A DNA stretch of 64,000 nucleotides from JAWLAT01 sp041395325. Lineage in GTDB: Bacteria; Pseudomonadota; Gammaproteobacteria; Xanthomonadales; SZUA-5. Each line of letters begins with the position of its first letter. Position 1 is the stretch's first letter. The stretch lies in assembly GCA_041395325.1 (NCBI GenBank), contig JAWLAT010000007.1, positions 1 through 64,000 on the forward strand, in the 5' to 3' direction. A program made the position numbers and the translations under genes. The notes under the pieces are model-generated. The model searched no databases. It worked only from the letters and a program-made list of their open reading frames with translations, and was not told where the DNA came from. Shown here piece by piece: positions 26,591-35,400 of the stretch.

Positions 26591-27463
26591 TCACTCCTCC
26601 TCCAACTCCGCCTTGGCCATTTCGATGTCGAGCTTTTCCATCGCATCTCGTGGCTTCATGGCGGCCGCTTGCTCATAGGCTGATACTGCTTCGGCCATTT
26701 TCTTGTCGCCGTAGAGCAGCAATAGGCCATTGCCCAGCTCGATCTGGGCAATCGGCGCCTTCGGCGTCAGCTCCACTGCCTTGCGCAGGTGGGCCAAACC
26801 CTTGTCAGCCTTGGCACCATAGGTCAGGCCGCCGATCATCGCGCCGACCTTGTCGATGATCTCTGCGTGATAAAGGCCCATCGCGGTCTGTGCTTCGGCG
26901 TGATCCGGATTCAGGGAGAGCGTACGGTCCAGGCTCTCGCGAATCTTGCCGCCCAGACCTTGCGCCAACGCCTTGGCAACGGACATGCATTGGCTCAGTC
27001 GGCCAAGCGCAAAGGCGCGAAAATAGTGGGCGTTGGGGTCGTCCTTCAGCACGGCAGCGGCGCGCTCCGCTCGCTCGGCACCCTGCTTGAAGATCGCTTC
27101 CTTGTCCGCGTCGTCAGCCAGGTACGTGGCATAGATCCCACTGGCCTTGTTCGCCAAGGTCGCTCCCAGCAGCGGATAGCGTTCACCGATCAAGGTGGCC
27201 TGCTCAAAATCACCGGCGTGAAAGCAGCGCCAGCCGTCCTGTAAGTCGGCGGCCACTCCGTCGACGTCCTTGCCCAGTTCTTTCGCGACTGCGGGAATTC
27301 GATCGGCCAAGTCTGTCAGGCGGGCAGTGTCCGGAAATGGCTCGCCATCTCCGGCGTGCAGCTGTGGCCAATACTTGGCCAGCGCCGCACCTGTGCGAAG
27401 GTATCCCTTGTCCGGATGCGGAAAGGCCTTCCAGCCCAATCCCTTCTGTTTGCCCTTGGCCAT
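26591..27463 (-). CDS. Uncharacterised TPR-like cytoplasmic protein
   Basis: 290 residues from ATG 27463 (MAKGKQKGLGWKAFPHPDKG); the longer in-frame extension upstream is poorly supported. It lacks a signal peptide. Helical, alanine-rich repeats resemble TPR/SEL1-like units: AHYFRAFALGRLSQCMSVAKAL, DHAEAQTAMGLYHAEIIDKVG, AHLRKAVELTPKAPIAQIELGNGLLLLYGDKKMAEAVSAYEQAAAMKP. It sits between the P-domain gene and the first phasin, pointing away from the phasin. No function assigned. Confidence 0.7.
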   Translation of the reverse strand: MAKGKQKGLGWKAFPHPDKGYLRTGAALAKYWPQLHAGDGEPFPDTARLTDLADRIPAVAKELGKDVDGVAADLQDGWRCFHAGDFEQATLIGERYPLLGATLANKASGIYATYLADDADKEAIFKQGAERAERAAAVLKDDPNAHYFRAFALGRLSQCMSVAKALAQGLGGKIRESLDRTLSLNPDHAEAQTAMGLYHAEIIDKVGAMIGGLTYGAKADKGLAHLRKAVELTPKAPIAQIELGNGLLLLYGDKKMAEAVSAYEQAAAMKPRDAMEKLDIEMAKAELEEE

Positions 27464-27552
27464 GCTGCGATTCCCCTTGGTTTTGGTCGATCTTAGCAGT
27501 CGGACCGAGCGGGCGAGACGCACCCGGCCAAGGGTCTGCCGCGTCACCACCT

Positions 27553-27580
27553 CACACTAGTGTGAATGTTCTACCTTGGC
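27553..27580 (+). promoter_or_regulatory. Phasin-1 upstream element (shared with phasin-2)
   Basis: A perfect palindrome CACACTAGTGTG (27553-27564) runs into a GAATGTTC dyad (27564-27571) and CTACCTTGG. The same CTAGTGTGAA..TTCTA.CCTTGG string recurs in the same orientation upstream of the other phasin (32341-32366). The dyad centre is about 75 bases before the ATG. A shared operator or activator site is the natural reading. Confidence 0.65.
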
Positions 27581-27641
27581 TGCCTAAGCTGTCGCTCAAG
27601 GTCGGCAATCGAGCCGACCATCCGGTGATATCTGGAGAGCG

Positions 27642-28094
27642 ATGATGAGCAAGAAGGTTTCCGCCAAGAAGGCTGGCAAGCGGTCGACGAGCAGCATCAA
27701 GCCCGTTCGGGTCAGTGCGCAGGAGCTTTGGTTGGCTTCGCTGGGCGCCGCCTCGCTGGTTCGCAAGCAGTCCGCCAGCCTGTACGACAGCGTCGTCAAC
27801 GAAAGTACGTCTCTGCGGCAGCGTGGCGTCAAGCTGGTTCAGTCAGTCGGTGGTGAACTGCGGCAGCGCTTCGACGCCGCATTCGGCCGCGCCCTGAATG
27901 TCGCCAACGACAACTATGCGTTTGTCGAGAGCAAGGTGGGTGAGGGTGTTGGTCGGGTGTTGGGCCGCATGGGCGTGCCCTCCCGGGATGACATTGTCGA
28001 ATTGAGCAAGCGTGTGGCTGAACTGAGCAAGCAGGTCAAGCTGCTGCAGACCGGTCGCAAGAGTACGCTGCTGGGCGACGCCAAAGCCGCCTGA
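27642..28094 (+). CDS. Phasin-family granule-associated protein 1
   Basis: 150 residues. Basic N-terminus (SKKVSAKKAGKR), then the phasin core: AQELWLASLGAASLVRKQSASLYDSVVNEST, and a heptad tail (VELSKRVAELSKQVKLLQTG). The same architecture recurs in the protein at 31606-32265. Phasins coat storage granules (PHA or lipid bodies). The ATG at 27642 has GGAGAG upstream. The gene ends at a strong intrinsic terminator. Confidence 0.8.
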   Translation: MMSKKVSAKKAGKRSTSSIKPVRVSAQELWLASLGAASLVRKQSASLYDSVVNESTSLRQRGVKLVQSVGGELRQRFDAAFGRALNVANDNYAFVESKVGEGVGRVLGRMGVPSRDDIVELSKRVAELSKQVKLLQTGRKSTLLGDAKAA

Positions 28095-28165
28095 GCGGTC
28101 TGGTCAAAGTGTTCTACCGGTCGGCGCCAAGCATCCCCTCCCCCGCGAGGCGCTGACCGTTCTTC

Positions 28166-28199
28166 TCGGCCCGACAGGCACTGCCCGTCGGGCCTTTTT
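28166..28199 (+). terminator. Strong intrinsic terminator between phasin 1 and the TetR gene
   Basis: GGCCCGAC (28168-28175) pairs with GTCGGGCC (28187-28194), enclosing a small inner GGC/GCC pair, and is followed by TTTTT. It closes the phasin transcript and separates it from the convergent TetR gene. Confidence 0.88.
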
Positions 28200-28217
28200 C
28201 ATTTCGGCCGCGCGCTT

Positions 28218-28859
28218 TCAGCGCAGATAGTCTTCGGCCAGATGATTCAGGTGCTGCCGCTCGCCGTCGCGCAGGAAGGGGGCAAGCAGCATCATGACCT
28301 GGTAGATGCCTCGCCCCAGTTCTGGCTCAGTCCGAGTCGTCAATTGCGGACGAATTTGCTCGAAATTGAGCCAGAAGGTCGTCGCCATGGCGATGTTGTA
28401 GGCCAGCGCCTCAATCTCGACCCGACTGGCCTTCAGCACACCCGTTTCCACCAGGCCCTGGCAGACTTCGACAATGCTCTCGTGAGCGCGCTTCAGAATT
28501 CGGGCAAAGCGCATCTTCAGCTTGCGCGAACGCAACAGCAGATCGACCAGGTCGCGGTAGAGAAAGCGATACTCCCAGATGCACTCAAACACCAGGTGTA
28601 ATTGCAGCCAGATATCTTCCAGTTCCGGCGCCCGATCCTCCGGCGCCAGCATCGCCTGATCCATCTGCGCCTCGTAGCGCTCGAACAGATGTTCGACGAT
28701 GTCGTCCTTGTTGCGGAAGTGGTAGTACAGATTGCCGGGACTGATCTCCAGTTCGTCGGCAATATGATTGGTCGTGACGTTGGGCTCACCCTGTTCGTTG
28801 AACATGGCCAGGCTGACCGTCAGGATGCGCTCGCGCGTCTTGTTGGGGCGTGCGGTCAT
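28218..28859 (-). CDS. TetR/AcrR-family transcriptional regulator
   Basis: 213 residues from ATG 28859. TetR helix-turn-helix (ILTVSLAMFNEQGEPNVTTNHIADELEISPGNLYYHFRNKDDIVE) at about 10-55, then an all-helical ligand domain. Located between the phasin and the acyl-CoA genes and probably co-transcribed with the acyl-CoA-binding protein upstream. Regulators of this type often sense acyl-CoA or fatty acids; that is inference here. It is a candidate to bind the shared phasin element. Confidence 0.85.
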   Translation of the reverse strand: MTARPNKTRERILTVSLAMFNEQGEPNVTTNHIADELEISPGNLYYHFRNKDDIVEHLFERYEAQMDQAMLAPEDRAPELEDIWLQLHLVFECIWEYRFLYRDLVDLLLRSRKLKMRFARILKRAHESIVEVCQGLVETGVLKASRVEIEALAYNIAMATTFWLNFEQIRPQLTTRTEPELGRGIYQVMMLLAPFLRDGERQHLNHLAEDYLR

Positions 28860-28940
28860 CGGAAACACCGAGCGCGAGCCGGGCTGTCGGGCCCGGACCG
28901 AGCTGTGGCCAGGTACGGAATCATCGGCCGGTGCGGTTGC

Positions 28941-29204
28941 TCAGAACTCCCCGCCGAGTCGGCGAACCAGGTCGACATAGCCCTGCATGGCTTCGTCACT
29001 GCTCTGGCCCTTGAGCTTCTCCCAGGCCTCGTACTTGGCGGTGCCCACAAAATCAAAGAAGCCCGGCTTGGGGCCGCTGACATCGCCCTCAGTCGCCTGC
29101 TTGTAGTAGCTGTAGAGCTTGAGCATGGTCTCGTTGTCGGGGCGTTCGGGCAGCTTCTTGGCAGCTTCTCCGGCGGCATCGAAGGTGCTCTTGAGGTCGG
29201 ACAT
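28941..29204 (-). CDS. Acyl-CoA-binding protein (ACBP)
   Basis: 87 residues, exactly the size of a stand-alone ACBP domain. Start ATG 29204 (MSDLKSTFDAAGEAAKKLP); the upstream in-frame extension lacks support. The family signature YSYYKQATEGDV and KYEAWEKLKGQSSDEAMQGYVDLV is intact, with the Tyr and Lys that hold the CoA. It binds long-chain acyl-CoA in the cytosol and could hand it to the reductase or WS/DGAT. It is divergent from the acyl-CoA reductase, with a 176-base gap. Confidence 0.9.
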   Translation of the reverse strand: MSDLKSTFDAAGEAAKKLPERPDNETMLKLYSYYKQATEGDVSGPKPGFFDFVGTAKYEAWEKLKGQSSDEAMQGYVDLVRRLGGEF

Positions 29205-29380
29205 GCGGATGCTCCTGTCTTTGCATGCGTGTTTCGGGTCGGATCGCAGTGAATAGCATGCGGCATCTGAGCGGTCAATTTGCCACCGCAGTGCTTGGCG
29301 TGCGGCTTGCGCGGCGGCTATCTTAGGCTGGCAGCGCGGCGCCCGGATGGCCCGTGCCCATTGCAAACGGGGAGAACCAG

Positions 29381-31360
29381 ATGAGCTATTTCGTGACCGG
29401 CGCGACGGGATTCATTGGCCGTTTCCTGATCGCCAGGCTGTTGCAGCGCAAGGGCACCATCTACGTCCTCGCCCGACGTGGATCGAAAGCGAAGTTCCAG
29501 GCGTTGCAGGAGCGCTACCCCGATCAGGCCGACCGCCTGGTGCCCATCTGGGGCGACCTGACCAAGCCCAAGCTGGGCATCAAGGCCGCTCAGATCGCCG
29601 AACTCAAGGGTAAGGTCAAGCATCTGTTCCATCTGGCCGCTGTCTACGACCTGGCGGCTTCGGCGGAGTCTCAGCAAGCCGCCAACATTGACGGCACCCG
29701 CAACGCCGTCGAGTTTGCCGAGGCCATTGAGGCGGGTTGTTTTCATCACGTCAGCTCGATCGCTGCGGCCGGCCTCTACAAAGGCACGTTCCGCGAAGAC
29801 ATGTTCGACGAGGCGGAAGGGCTGGAGCATCCCTATTTCCGTACCAAGCACGACTCCGAAGGGATCGTTCGCAACGAGAGCAAGCGGCCCTACCGGATCT
29901 ATCGGCCCGCCATCGTCGTCGGACACTCGCAGACCGGCGAGATCGACAAGATCGACGGGCCCTATTACTTCTTCACGCTGATCAAGAAGCTGCGTGAAGC
30001 GCTGCCTTCGTGGATGCCAGTGGTCGGTTTCGAAGGTGGTCGCGTCAACATGGTGCCGGTGGATTTCGTGGTCGATGCCATGGATCACATTGCGCACAAG
30101 CGTGGACTGGACGGCGGTTGTTTCCATCTCACCGACCCGGCGCCCCGGCGCGTGGGTGAGGTCCTCAACCTGTTTGCTCGGGCAGGGCACGCGCCTGAGA
30201 TGACGATGCGCATCGATTCACGCATCTTTGCGTTCGTCCCCGGCGCGGTGAAGGGTGCCATCGGCATGCTGCCGCCGGTGCGGCGCATCAGCCGGCATTT
30301 GCTGAGCTCGCTCGGCATCCCGCAGGACATGCTGAAGTTCTTCAACTACCCCACGCGCTTCGACAACCGCCAGACGGAGGCCGCATTGAAGGGTTCCGGT
30401 GTGAAGATGCCGGAACTCAGCGACTACGCCTGGCGGCTGTGGGACTACTGGGAGCGGCACCTCGACCCGGAACTGTTTGTCGATCGGACGCTGAGTTCGC
30501 GCGTCAAGGGCAAGGTGGTCCTGATCACGGGTGCTTCGTCGGGCATTGGCCTGGCCACCGCGATCCGCATGGCACAGGCTCAGGCACATGTGATTCTGGT
30601 CGCTCGGGACCCCGAGAAGCTGGAGGCAGCCCGGCAGGAAGTGGCCCGGCACGGCGGCAAGGCCTTTGCCATGTCTGCAGACTTGTCTAGTCTGGAGTCC
30701 TGCGACGAGTTGGTCGCCAAGGTGCTCGCCGAACATGGTGCACCACACGTGCTGGTCAACAATGCCGGCCGTTCGATCCGGCGCTCGATCGCACTCTCCT
30801 ACGATCGCTTCCATGACTTCGAACGGACCATGCAGCTGAACTATTTTGGTTCGCTGCGTCTGATCATGGGCTTCCTGCCGAAGATGACCGAGCGACGCAG
30901 CGGACACATCGTCAACATTTCCTCGATCGGCGTGCTCAGCAATGCGCCGCGATTCTCCGCCTATGTGGCCAGCAAGGCCGCACTGGACGCCTTTTCCCGC
31001 TGCGCCGCGAGTGAGTTCTCGGATATCAACTTCACGATCATCAACATGCCGCTGGTGCGGACGCCGATGATCGGGCCGACCAAGATCTACGACAACGTGC
31101 CCACGCTGACGCCGGAAGACGCCGCCGAGATGGTGGTCGAAGCGGTGATTCGCCGACCACAGCGCATCGCGACGCGTCTCGGTATCTTCGCCGAAGTGCT
31201 GCACCTGCTGGCGCCGAAGATCTATGAGGTCGTGATGAACACGGCTTACCAGCTGTTCCCGGATTCAGCGGCTGCCAAAGGGCAGAAGGGTGGTGCAGAA
31301 GCGCCGACCTCGTCCGAACAGGTCGCCTTTGCCGCCTTGATGCGGGGTATTCACTGGTGA
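29381..31360 (+). CDS. Two-domain fatty acyl-CoA reductase (alcohol-forming type)
   Basis: 659 residues from ATG 29381, preceded by GGGAGA. The N-terminal domain (1-370) is an extended SDR/reductase: TGATGFIG near 7-14, catalytic YxxxK in YFRTK near 153. The C-terminal domain (about 377-640) is a second SDR: TGASSGIG, NNAGRS, NISSIG, YVASK near 527. It ends VAFAALMRGIHW. Order, length and ending match the roughly 660-residue marine-type FACoAR that reduces acyl-CoA to fatty alcohol with NADPH. It supplies alcohol for wax esters. Confidence 0.88.
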   Translation: MSYFVTGATGFIGRFLIARLLQRKGTIYVLARRGSKAKFQALQERYPDQADRLVPIWGDLTKPKLGIKAAQIAELKGKVKHLFHLAAVYDLAASAESQQAANIDGTRNAVEFAEAIEAGCFHHVSSIAAAGLYKGTFREDMFDEAEGLEHPYFRTKHDSEGIVRNESKRPYRIYRPAIVVGHSQTGEIDKIDGPYYFFTLIKKLREALPSWMPVVGFEGGRVNMVPVDFVVDAMDHIAHKRGLDGGCFHLTDPAPRRVGEVLNLFARAGHAPEMTMRIDSRIFAFVPGAVKGAIGMLPPVRRISRHLLSSLGIPQDMLKFFNYPTRFDNRQTEAALKGSGVKMPELSDYAWRLWDYWERHLDPELFVDRTLSSRVKGKVVLITGASSGIGLATAIRMAQAQAHVILVARDPEKLEAARQEVARHGGKAFAMSADLSSLESCDELVAKVLAEHGAPHVLVNNAGRSIRRSIALSYDRFHDFERTMQLNYFGSLRLIMGFLPKMTERRSGHIVNISSIGVLSNAPRFSAYVASKAALDAFSRCAASEFSDINFTIINMPLVRTPMIGPTKIYDNVPTLTPEDAAEMVVEAVIRRPQRIATRLGIFAEVLHLLAPKIYEVVMNTAYQLFPDSAAAKGQKGGAEAPTSSEQVAFAALMRGIHW

Positions 31361-31452
31361 GGAGAATGGGCCCAGGGCTCAGGGCCTAGAGCGCAGCTGC
31401 GCTGCGCGCGGCGATCGGGGCCGGACGTTAGTTGGCGGTTGCCGGCGAAGGT

Positions 31453-31574
31453 GCCCTCAACAGAGGGCGCCCGCCAGCCGAGCCGGTCGGGGAGGGCGAA
31501 CGGCAAAATCGCTGTGGCTGGCGGGCATTGACGGAGTGCGGGCGTCCCTGCCCGCGGACCCGCGAGACGGGTCC
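31453..31574. repeat. Dense cluster of perfect inverted repeats between convergent genes
   Basis: Within 122 bases: GCCCTC/GAGGGC (31453-31468, AACA loop), an 11-base pair GCCCGCCAGCC/GGCTGGCGGGC (31469-31479, 31516-31526), GCGGGC/GCCCGC (31538-31555) and GGACCCG/CGGGTCC (31556-31574). The whole gap (31361-31605) has no gene-like frame. It may be a bidirectional termination zone or a dispersed intergenic repeat. Confidence 0.65.
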
Positions 31575-31605
31575 TGCTTCCTGAACGGTGTCAACGCAGG
31601 GACGA

Positions 31606-32265
31606 TCAGTCCTTGCTGGGCTCGCTCGTGCTGACCGGGGTCGTCTTGACCTTCGGCGCGCGACGCGGCTTGGCAGCGGTGGCGGCCGCCGCGGGCTTGG
31701 TCGCAGCTGCCGGCTTCTTGGCGGCTGCCGGCTTCTTCGCGGCAGTGGGCTTGGCCTTGGCAGCCGGCTTCGCGGCAGCCTTGGCGGCGGTGGCCTTGCT
31801 CGCGGTCGCGGTGGTCTTGCCAGCGCCTCGCTGACCGGCTTCCAGTGCACGCACGGCGCGACTGAGCTCTTCAACCCGGCGGGTCAGTTCGTTCAGATCC
31901 TTCGGGCCCGGCACGCCGAGGCTGTTGAGGGCGCGGGAGACGCGGTTCTCGAACACCTGCTCGAGTCGGTCCCAGGTGTCAGAAGCCCGATCACGCACCT
32001 GCGAGACGGTGCTTTCGACGGCGCCACGGGCCGCATCGACACGATCGCCGGTCAATTTGCGGGTCGCCTTTTCCAAAGCCTGTCCTTCCTTGATCAGCGT
32101 GTCGAAGATCTTGCCGCCCTGATCCTGTGCCTTGGCGAAAGCGCCCAAGCCGGCGAGCCAGATCTGCTCAGCCTGTTCCATGATCAGTTTCGGTGCATTC
32201 TTGATGGAGAAGGTCGCCTTGGCCTTCTCGGCCGTCGCCTTGCTCTTGAGTTTCTTGGTTGCCAT
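31606..32265 (-). CDS. phaF: Phasin-family protein 2 with Ala/Lys/Pro-rich tail
   Basis: 219 residues. Residues 1-125 are the phasin core (LIMEQAEQIWLAGLGAFAKAQDQGGKIFDTLIKEGQ, a coiled region, RVEELSRAVRALEAG). From about 145 the tail is A/K/P-rich with short KPAA-type repeats, like the histone-like tail of PhaF that contacts DNA. PhaF-type phasins coat granules and help segregate them at division. Its upstream element matches that of phasin 1. The tail is low-complexity, so alignment there is unreliable. Confidence 0.82.
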   Translation of the reverse strand: MATKKLKSKATAEKAKATFSIKNAPKLIMEQAEQIWLAGLGAFAKAQDQGGKIFDTLIKEGQALEKATRKLTGDRVDAARGAVESTVSQVRDRASDTWDRLEQVFENRVSRALNSLGVPGPKDLNELTRRVEELSRAVRALEAGQRGAGKTTATASKATAAKAAAKPAAKAKPTAAKKPAAAKKPAAATKPAAAATAAKPRRAPKVKTTPVSTSEPSKD

Positions 32266-32340
32266 GTCGGGTTACCTCGTCTAGGACCTGATACCTCCCC
32301 AATGCGTCGGCGACGCACCGCGGTATGGGGGCAGTGTCAA

Positions 32341-32366
32341 GTCCAAGGCTAGAATGTTCACACTAG
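32341..32366 (-). promoter_or_regulatory. Phasin-2 upstream element (shared with phasin-1)
   Basis: Read on the minus strand: CTAGTGTGAA, a GAACATTC dyad, then TAGCCTTGGAC. The GAANNTTC dyad and both flanks match the element before phasin 1 (27553-27580). It is about 90 bases upstream of the phasin-2 start. The two genes lie 4.7 kb apart on opposite strands, so this is not simple operon sharing. Confidence 0.65.
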
Positions 32367-32456
32367 CGGTTGCTTCTGCCGTCAGACTCTGCCGCCGCTC
32401 CGATGCGGGAAACTCCGAGAAGTCACCGGCCAGGGCACGGGTGCAATGCGGGGCGT

Positions 32457-35400
32457 CTAGGGTCCTGGAGAGGATGCCTGGTGGTAGCCGCCTGCGCTGA
32501 CCTGCACGCGACTGCGGCCATTCCCGACCGGAATGACCTCGATCTTGACCCCGATGCGATCGGTGAGCTCGCGCAGATGTGAGATCACGCCGACCTTGCG
32601 CCCTTGGGCCTGCAACTGGTCCAGGGCCCTCATGGCGACGTCCAATGTGTCCTCGTCGAGGCTGCCGAAGCCCTCGTCAACGAACAGCGACTCGATCGGC
32701 AGGTCCTGGCTGGAGAGGCTGGCCAACGCCAACGCCAAGGCCAAGGACACGAGAAAGGACTCTCCGCCCGAAAGCGAATGCACCAGGCGCAGCTCGTCGC
32801 CCAGTTCGTGGTCGACCAGCAGAAAGTTCAACTCATCGGACTGGGCACGAAGACTGTAGCGACTGCCCAGCAGTCGGAGTTGTGCATTGCCATGGTGCAA
32901 CAGCAATTGCAGGCTGCGCCGTTGCGCCAGATTGCGGAACTTCTTGCCATCGGCCGAACCGATCAGCTGGCTGAGGCGGTCCCACTGCTCACTGCGTTCA
33001 CGTTGCGCGGCGGCCTTCTCACCCGCCTGCGCGAATGCCGTTCTCGCCGCATCGTCCGCCAGACGACGCGACTGCAATTCCTCGCGCGCAAGCAGCGCGC
33101 TGGATGCCTGCGCTTGAGATTGCTTGACCGCTTCGAAGGGGTCAGCGGGTGCCGTACCCGCCGGCGGAGCGTCAAGGTGCGCCTGCAGGGACTCGACCTG
33201 TGCTGCCTCCTCGCTTTGTGCCCGTAGCAGGGCATCGTCCAGTTGTCGTTGCGCTGCCTCCAGAGCCGTCAGGCGCTCGGGTTCCACTGCCAGCAGTTCG
33301 CGCAGCGCCTGGCGTGCGGTCGTCAACGCACCGGCCTCGGCTGCTTCGGCGTCGTCGGCCAGGTGCTCGGCGAGCTCCGTTGCCAGTCCGCTCGCCTGCG
33401 CCCAGCCTGGCGACAATGCGCGCCAGCGTCGCTCTCGCTCCTCGCTGGCACGCTGCCATTCGGCCGTCGTCACGGCGACGGCCTCTGTTTGATGCTCAAC
33501 GCGAGTCAGTGCCTGCAGGTGCGCCTCACGCGCGGCGGCGGCGGCCAGTCGAGACTGCTCCAACGCCTCCTCGGCCTGGGCCAGTTGCTGGGTCAGCGCT
33601 GAGCGAACGGCGTCAACGCTGGCGCCGCCAAGCAGCGCGCTGCGACGCAGCCGGTGCTGCTGCAGTTCATCGGCCAGCGAGGTCATGCGCTGGTCGGCCA
33701 GATGCCTGGCGGATAGTCGGGACTGCAAGCGTTCCTGCAGGACAGGCAGCTGCGTGCTGATCTCGCTCAGTCGGGCATTTTGATCCTGATGGCGTTTGAT
33801 CAGCTCCGCGTGTGCCTGTGCACGCTGCTCCAGTGACCGACCCAGCTCCGTCAGGTCCTCGATCTCCGAGACGCCCAGTGGCTGCAGCCAATCAAGCAAC
33901 TGGTCCTGCAATTGAGCCAGACGCGCGTTGACCGACGCCAGCTGCGCCGCTTGTGCTGCCTGCGCCAGATCGAGCGGGTGCTGTTGCTGCTGAACAGCGG
34001 TGTATTGCGCCTGTTTGGCGCGGCGCTGGGTGAGCAGCTCATCGAGGGACTGCTGCGCCTGTTCTCGCGCGACCTGCGCCGCCTGCAGCGATGCCTCCTC
34101 GGCGTTGATCGAGGCCAGTTGCGCCGCCAGTGTCTGCTGCTCGTGGTCCAGCGTCTCACGCAGCGCCGCTTCGTCGAGCCGTTCGCAGGCCAGAAACTGC
34201 GGATCGGTTTGCCACGGCTGACGCTGCTGTTCGATGTCCTGCGCCAGTTCAGCGAGCGCGCGATGGTCCTGCTGGATCGAAGCGACCAAAGCCTCGCCTC
34301 TGCGCCGCAGGCTCAGGAGGTGATCACGCTGATCAAGCTCGGCTTGCCGAGCCGTTGCATGCTGCGCTGCGAGCGTGGCCAACAACTGACGCAGTGCATC
34401 GGTCCGGTTGTCCACAGCCTGTGCGCCGAGGTCGTGCAACAAACGAGCGGGATCGTCCCACGGGTGTTCGAGGCTGCCGCAGACCGGGCAGGGCCGAGTG
34501 GCTTCGAGCGTCGCGCGCAGGCCATCGGCCGCCTCCGCTGTAGCAATTCTGGCGGCGCTGAGCGCGCGCTCTGCTTGCGTCGCCGCCGCCTCGGCCGCAC
34601 TCAGATCGATGCCGGCCTGTGGCAATGCCTGATCGACGGCAAGTCGCTCCGCCTCAGCTTGCGCCAACGCGTCGCTCAGCGCCCGTCTCGAGCGACGCAG
34701 CGCGGCCAGGGCACGCAGCGCGTCCTGACGTGCGCGAAGCTTCTCGGTATCGGCATGCAGTTGTGCTCGTCGCGTTGCCAGATCAGTCGTCGACAAGGCG
34801 CGCAGCGCCAGGACTCGTTGTTCCAGACCCTCCCGGCACTGCTCAATGACCGTGTCGAGTTCTTCCAGATCCGCACCCAAGCGGGCCAGATCATGGCTAA
34901 GTTGTTGCGCTTGAGTCTCGTGTTCGCGCAGGGTCTGCGCATGTGTCGCCAACTGGGGCCGCAACTGCTGCAGCGAGTCGATCTGAGCGCGCCAGGGGAC
35001 GCCATGAGGCAACAGGATGGCATCGGACTCACGAGTTTCGATCTCGCGACCGGATTGCTGTGCGGCTTGTTGCAGCCGCTCAGCCTGACTTTGCGCTTCA
35101 TCGAGCGCCCGGGCGGCTTCGGCTTCTTCAGACTTCGCGGTGCCGCGTGCCTCCGTGGCGGTGACCAGCAGGGACTCAGTCTGTGCGATCTGGCGGTCCA
35201 GTCCCTCGGCGTTCTCAATCTCAGGCTGTCGTTCCGCCGCGCGAGTTCGTTGCTGGTCGGCGCTGGCCTGCGCCTGTAAGAGCCGCTGTTCGGTCTCCGC
35301 GACCCTGGTCTGTCGCAGCTGCAACTGCTGACGCGACGCCGACAGCTCGGACCGCTGGGCTGTCAGTCGCAACGCGATGTCGTCCACTTTCAGCCACAGC

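Noticed and set aside
31606..31830. The lysine/alanine/proline tail of phasin 2 as a separate histone-like gene
   Set aside because: It is continuous and in frame with the phasin core, as in PhaF.
33912..35279. Long plus-strand frames opposite sbcC, including 33912-35279 and 35436-36509
   Set aside because: They mirror the coiled-coil codons of sbcC and have no domain or start signal.
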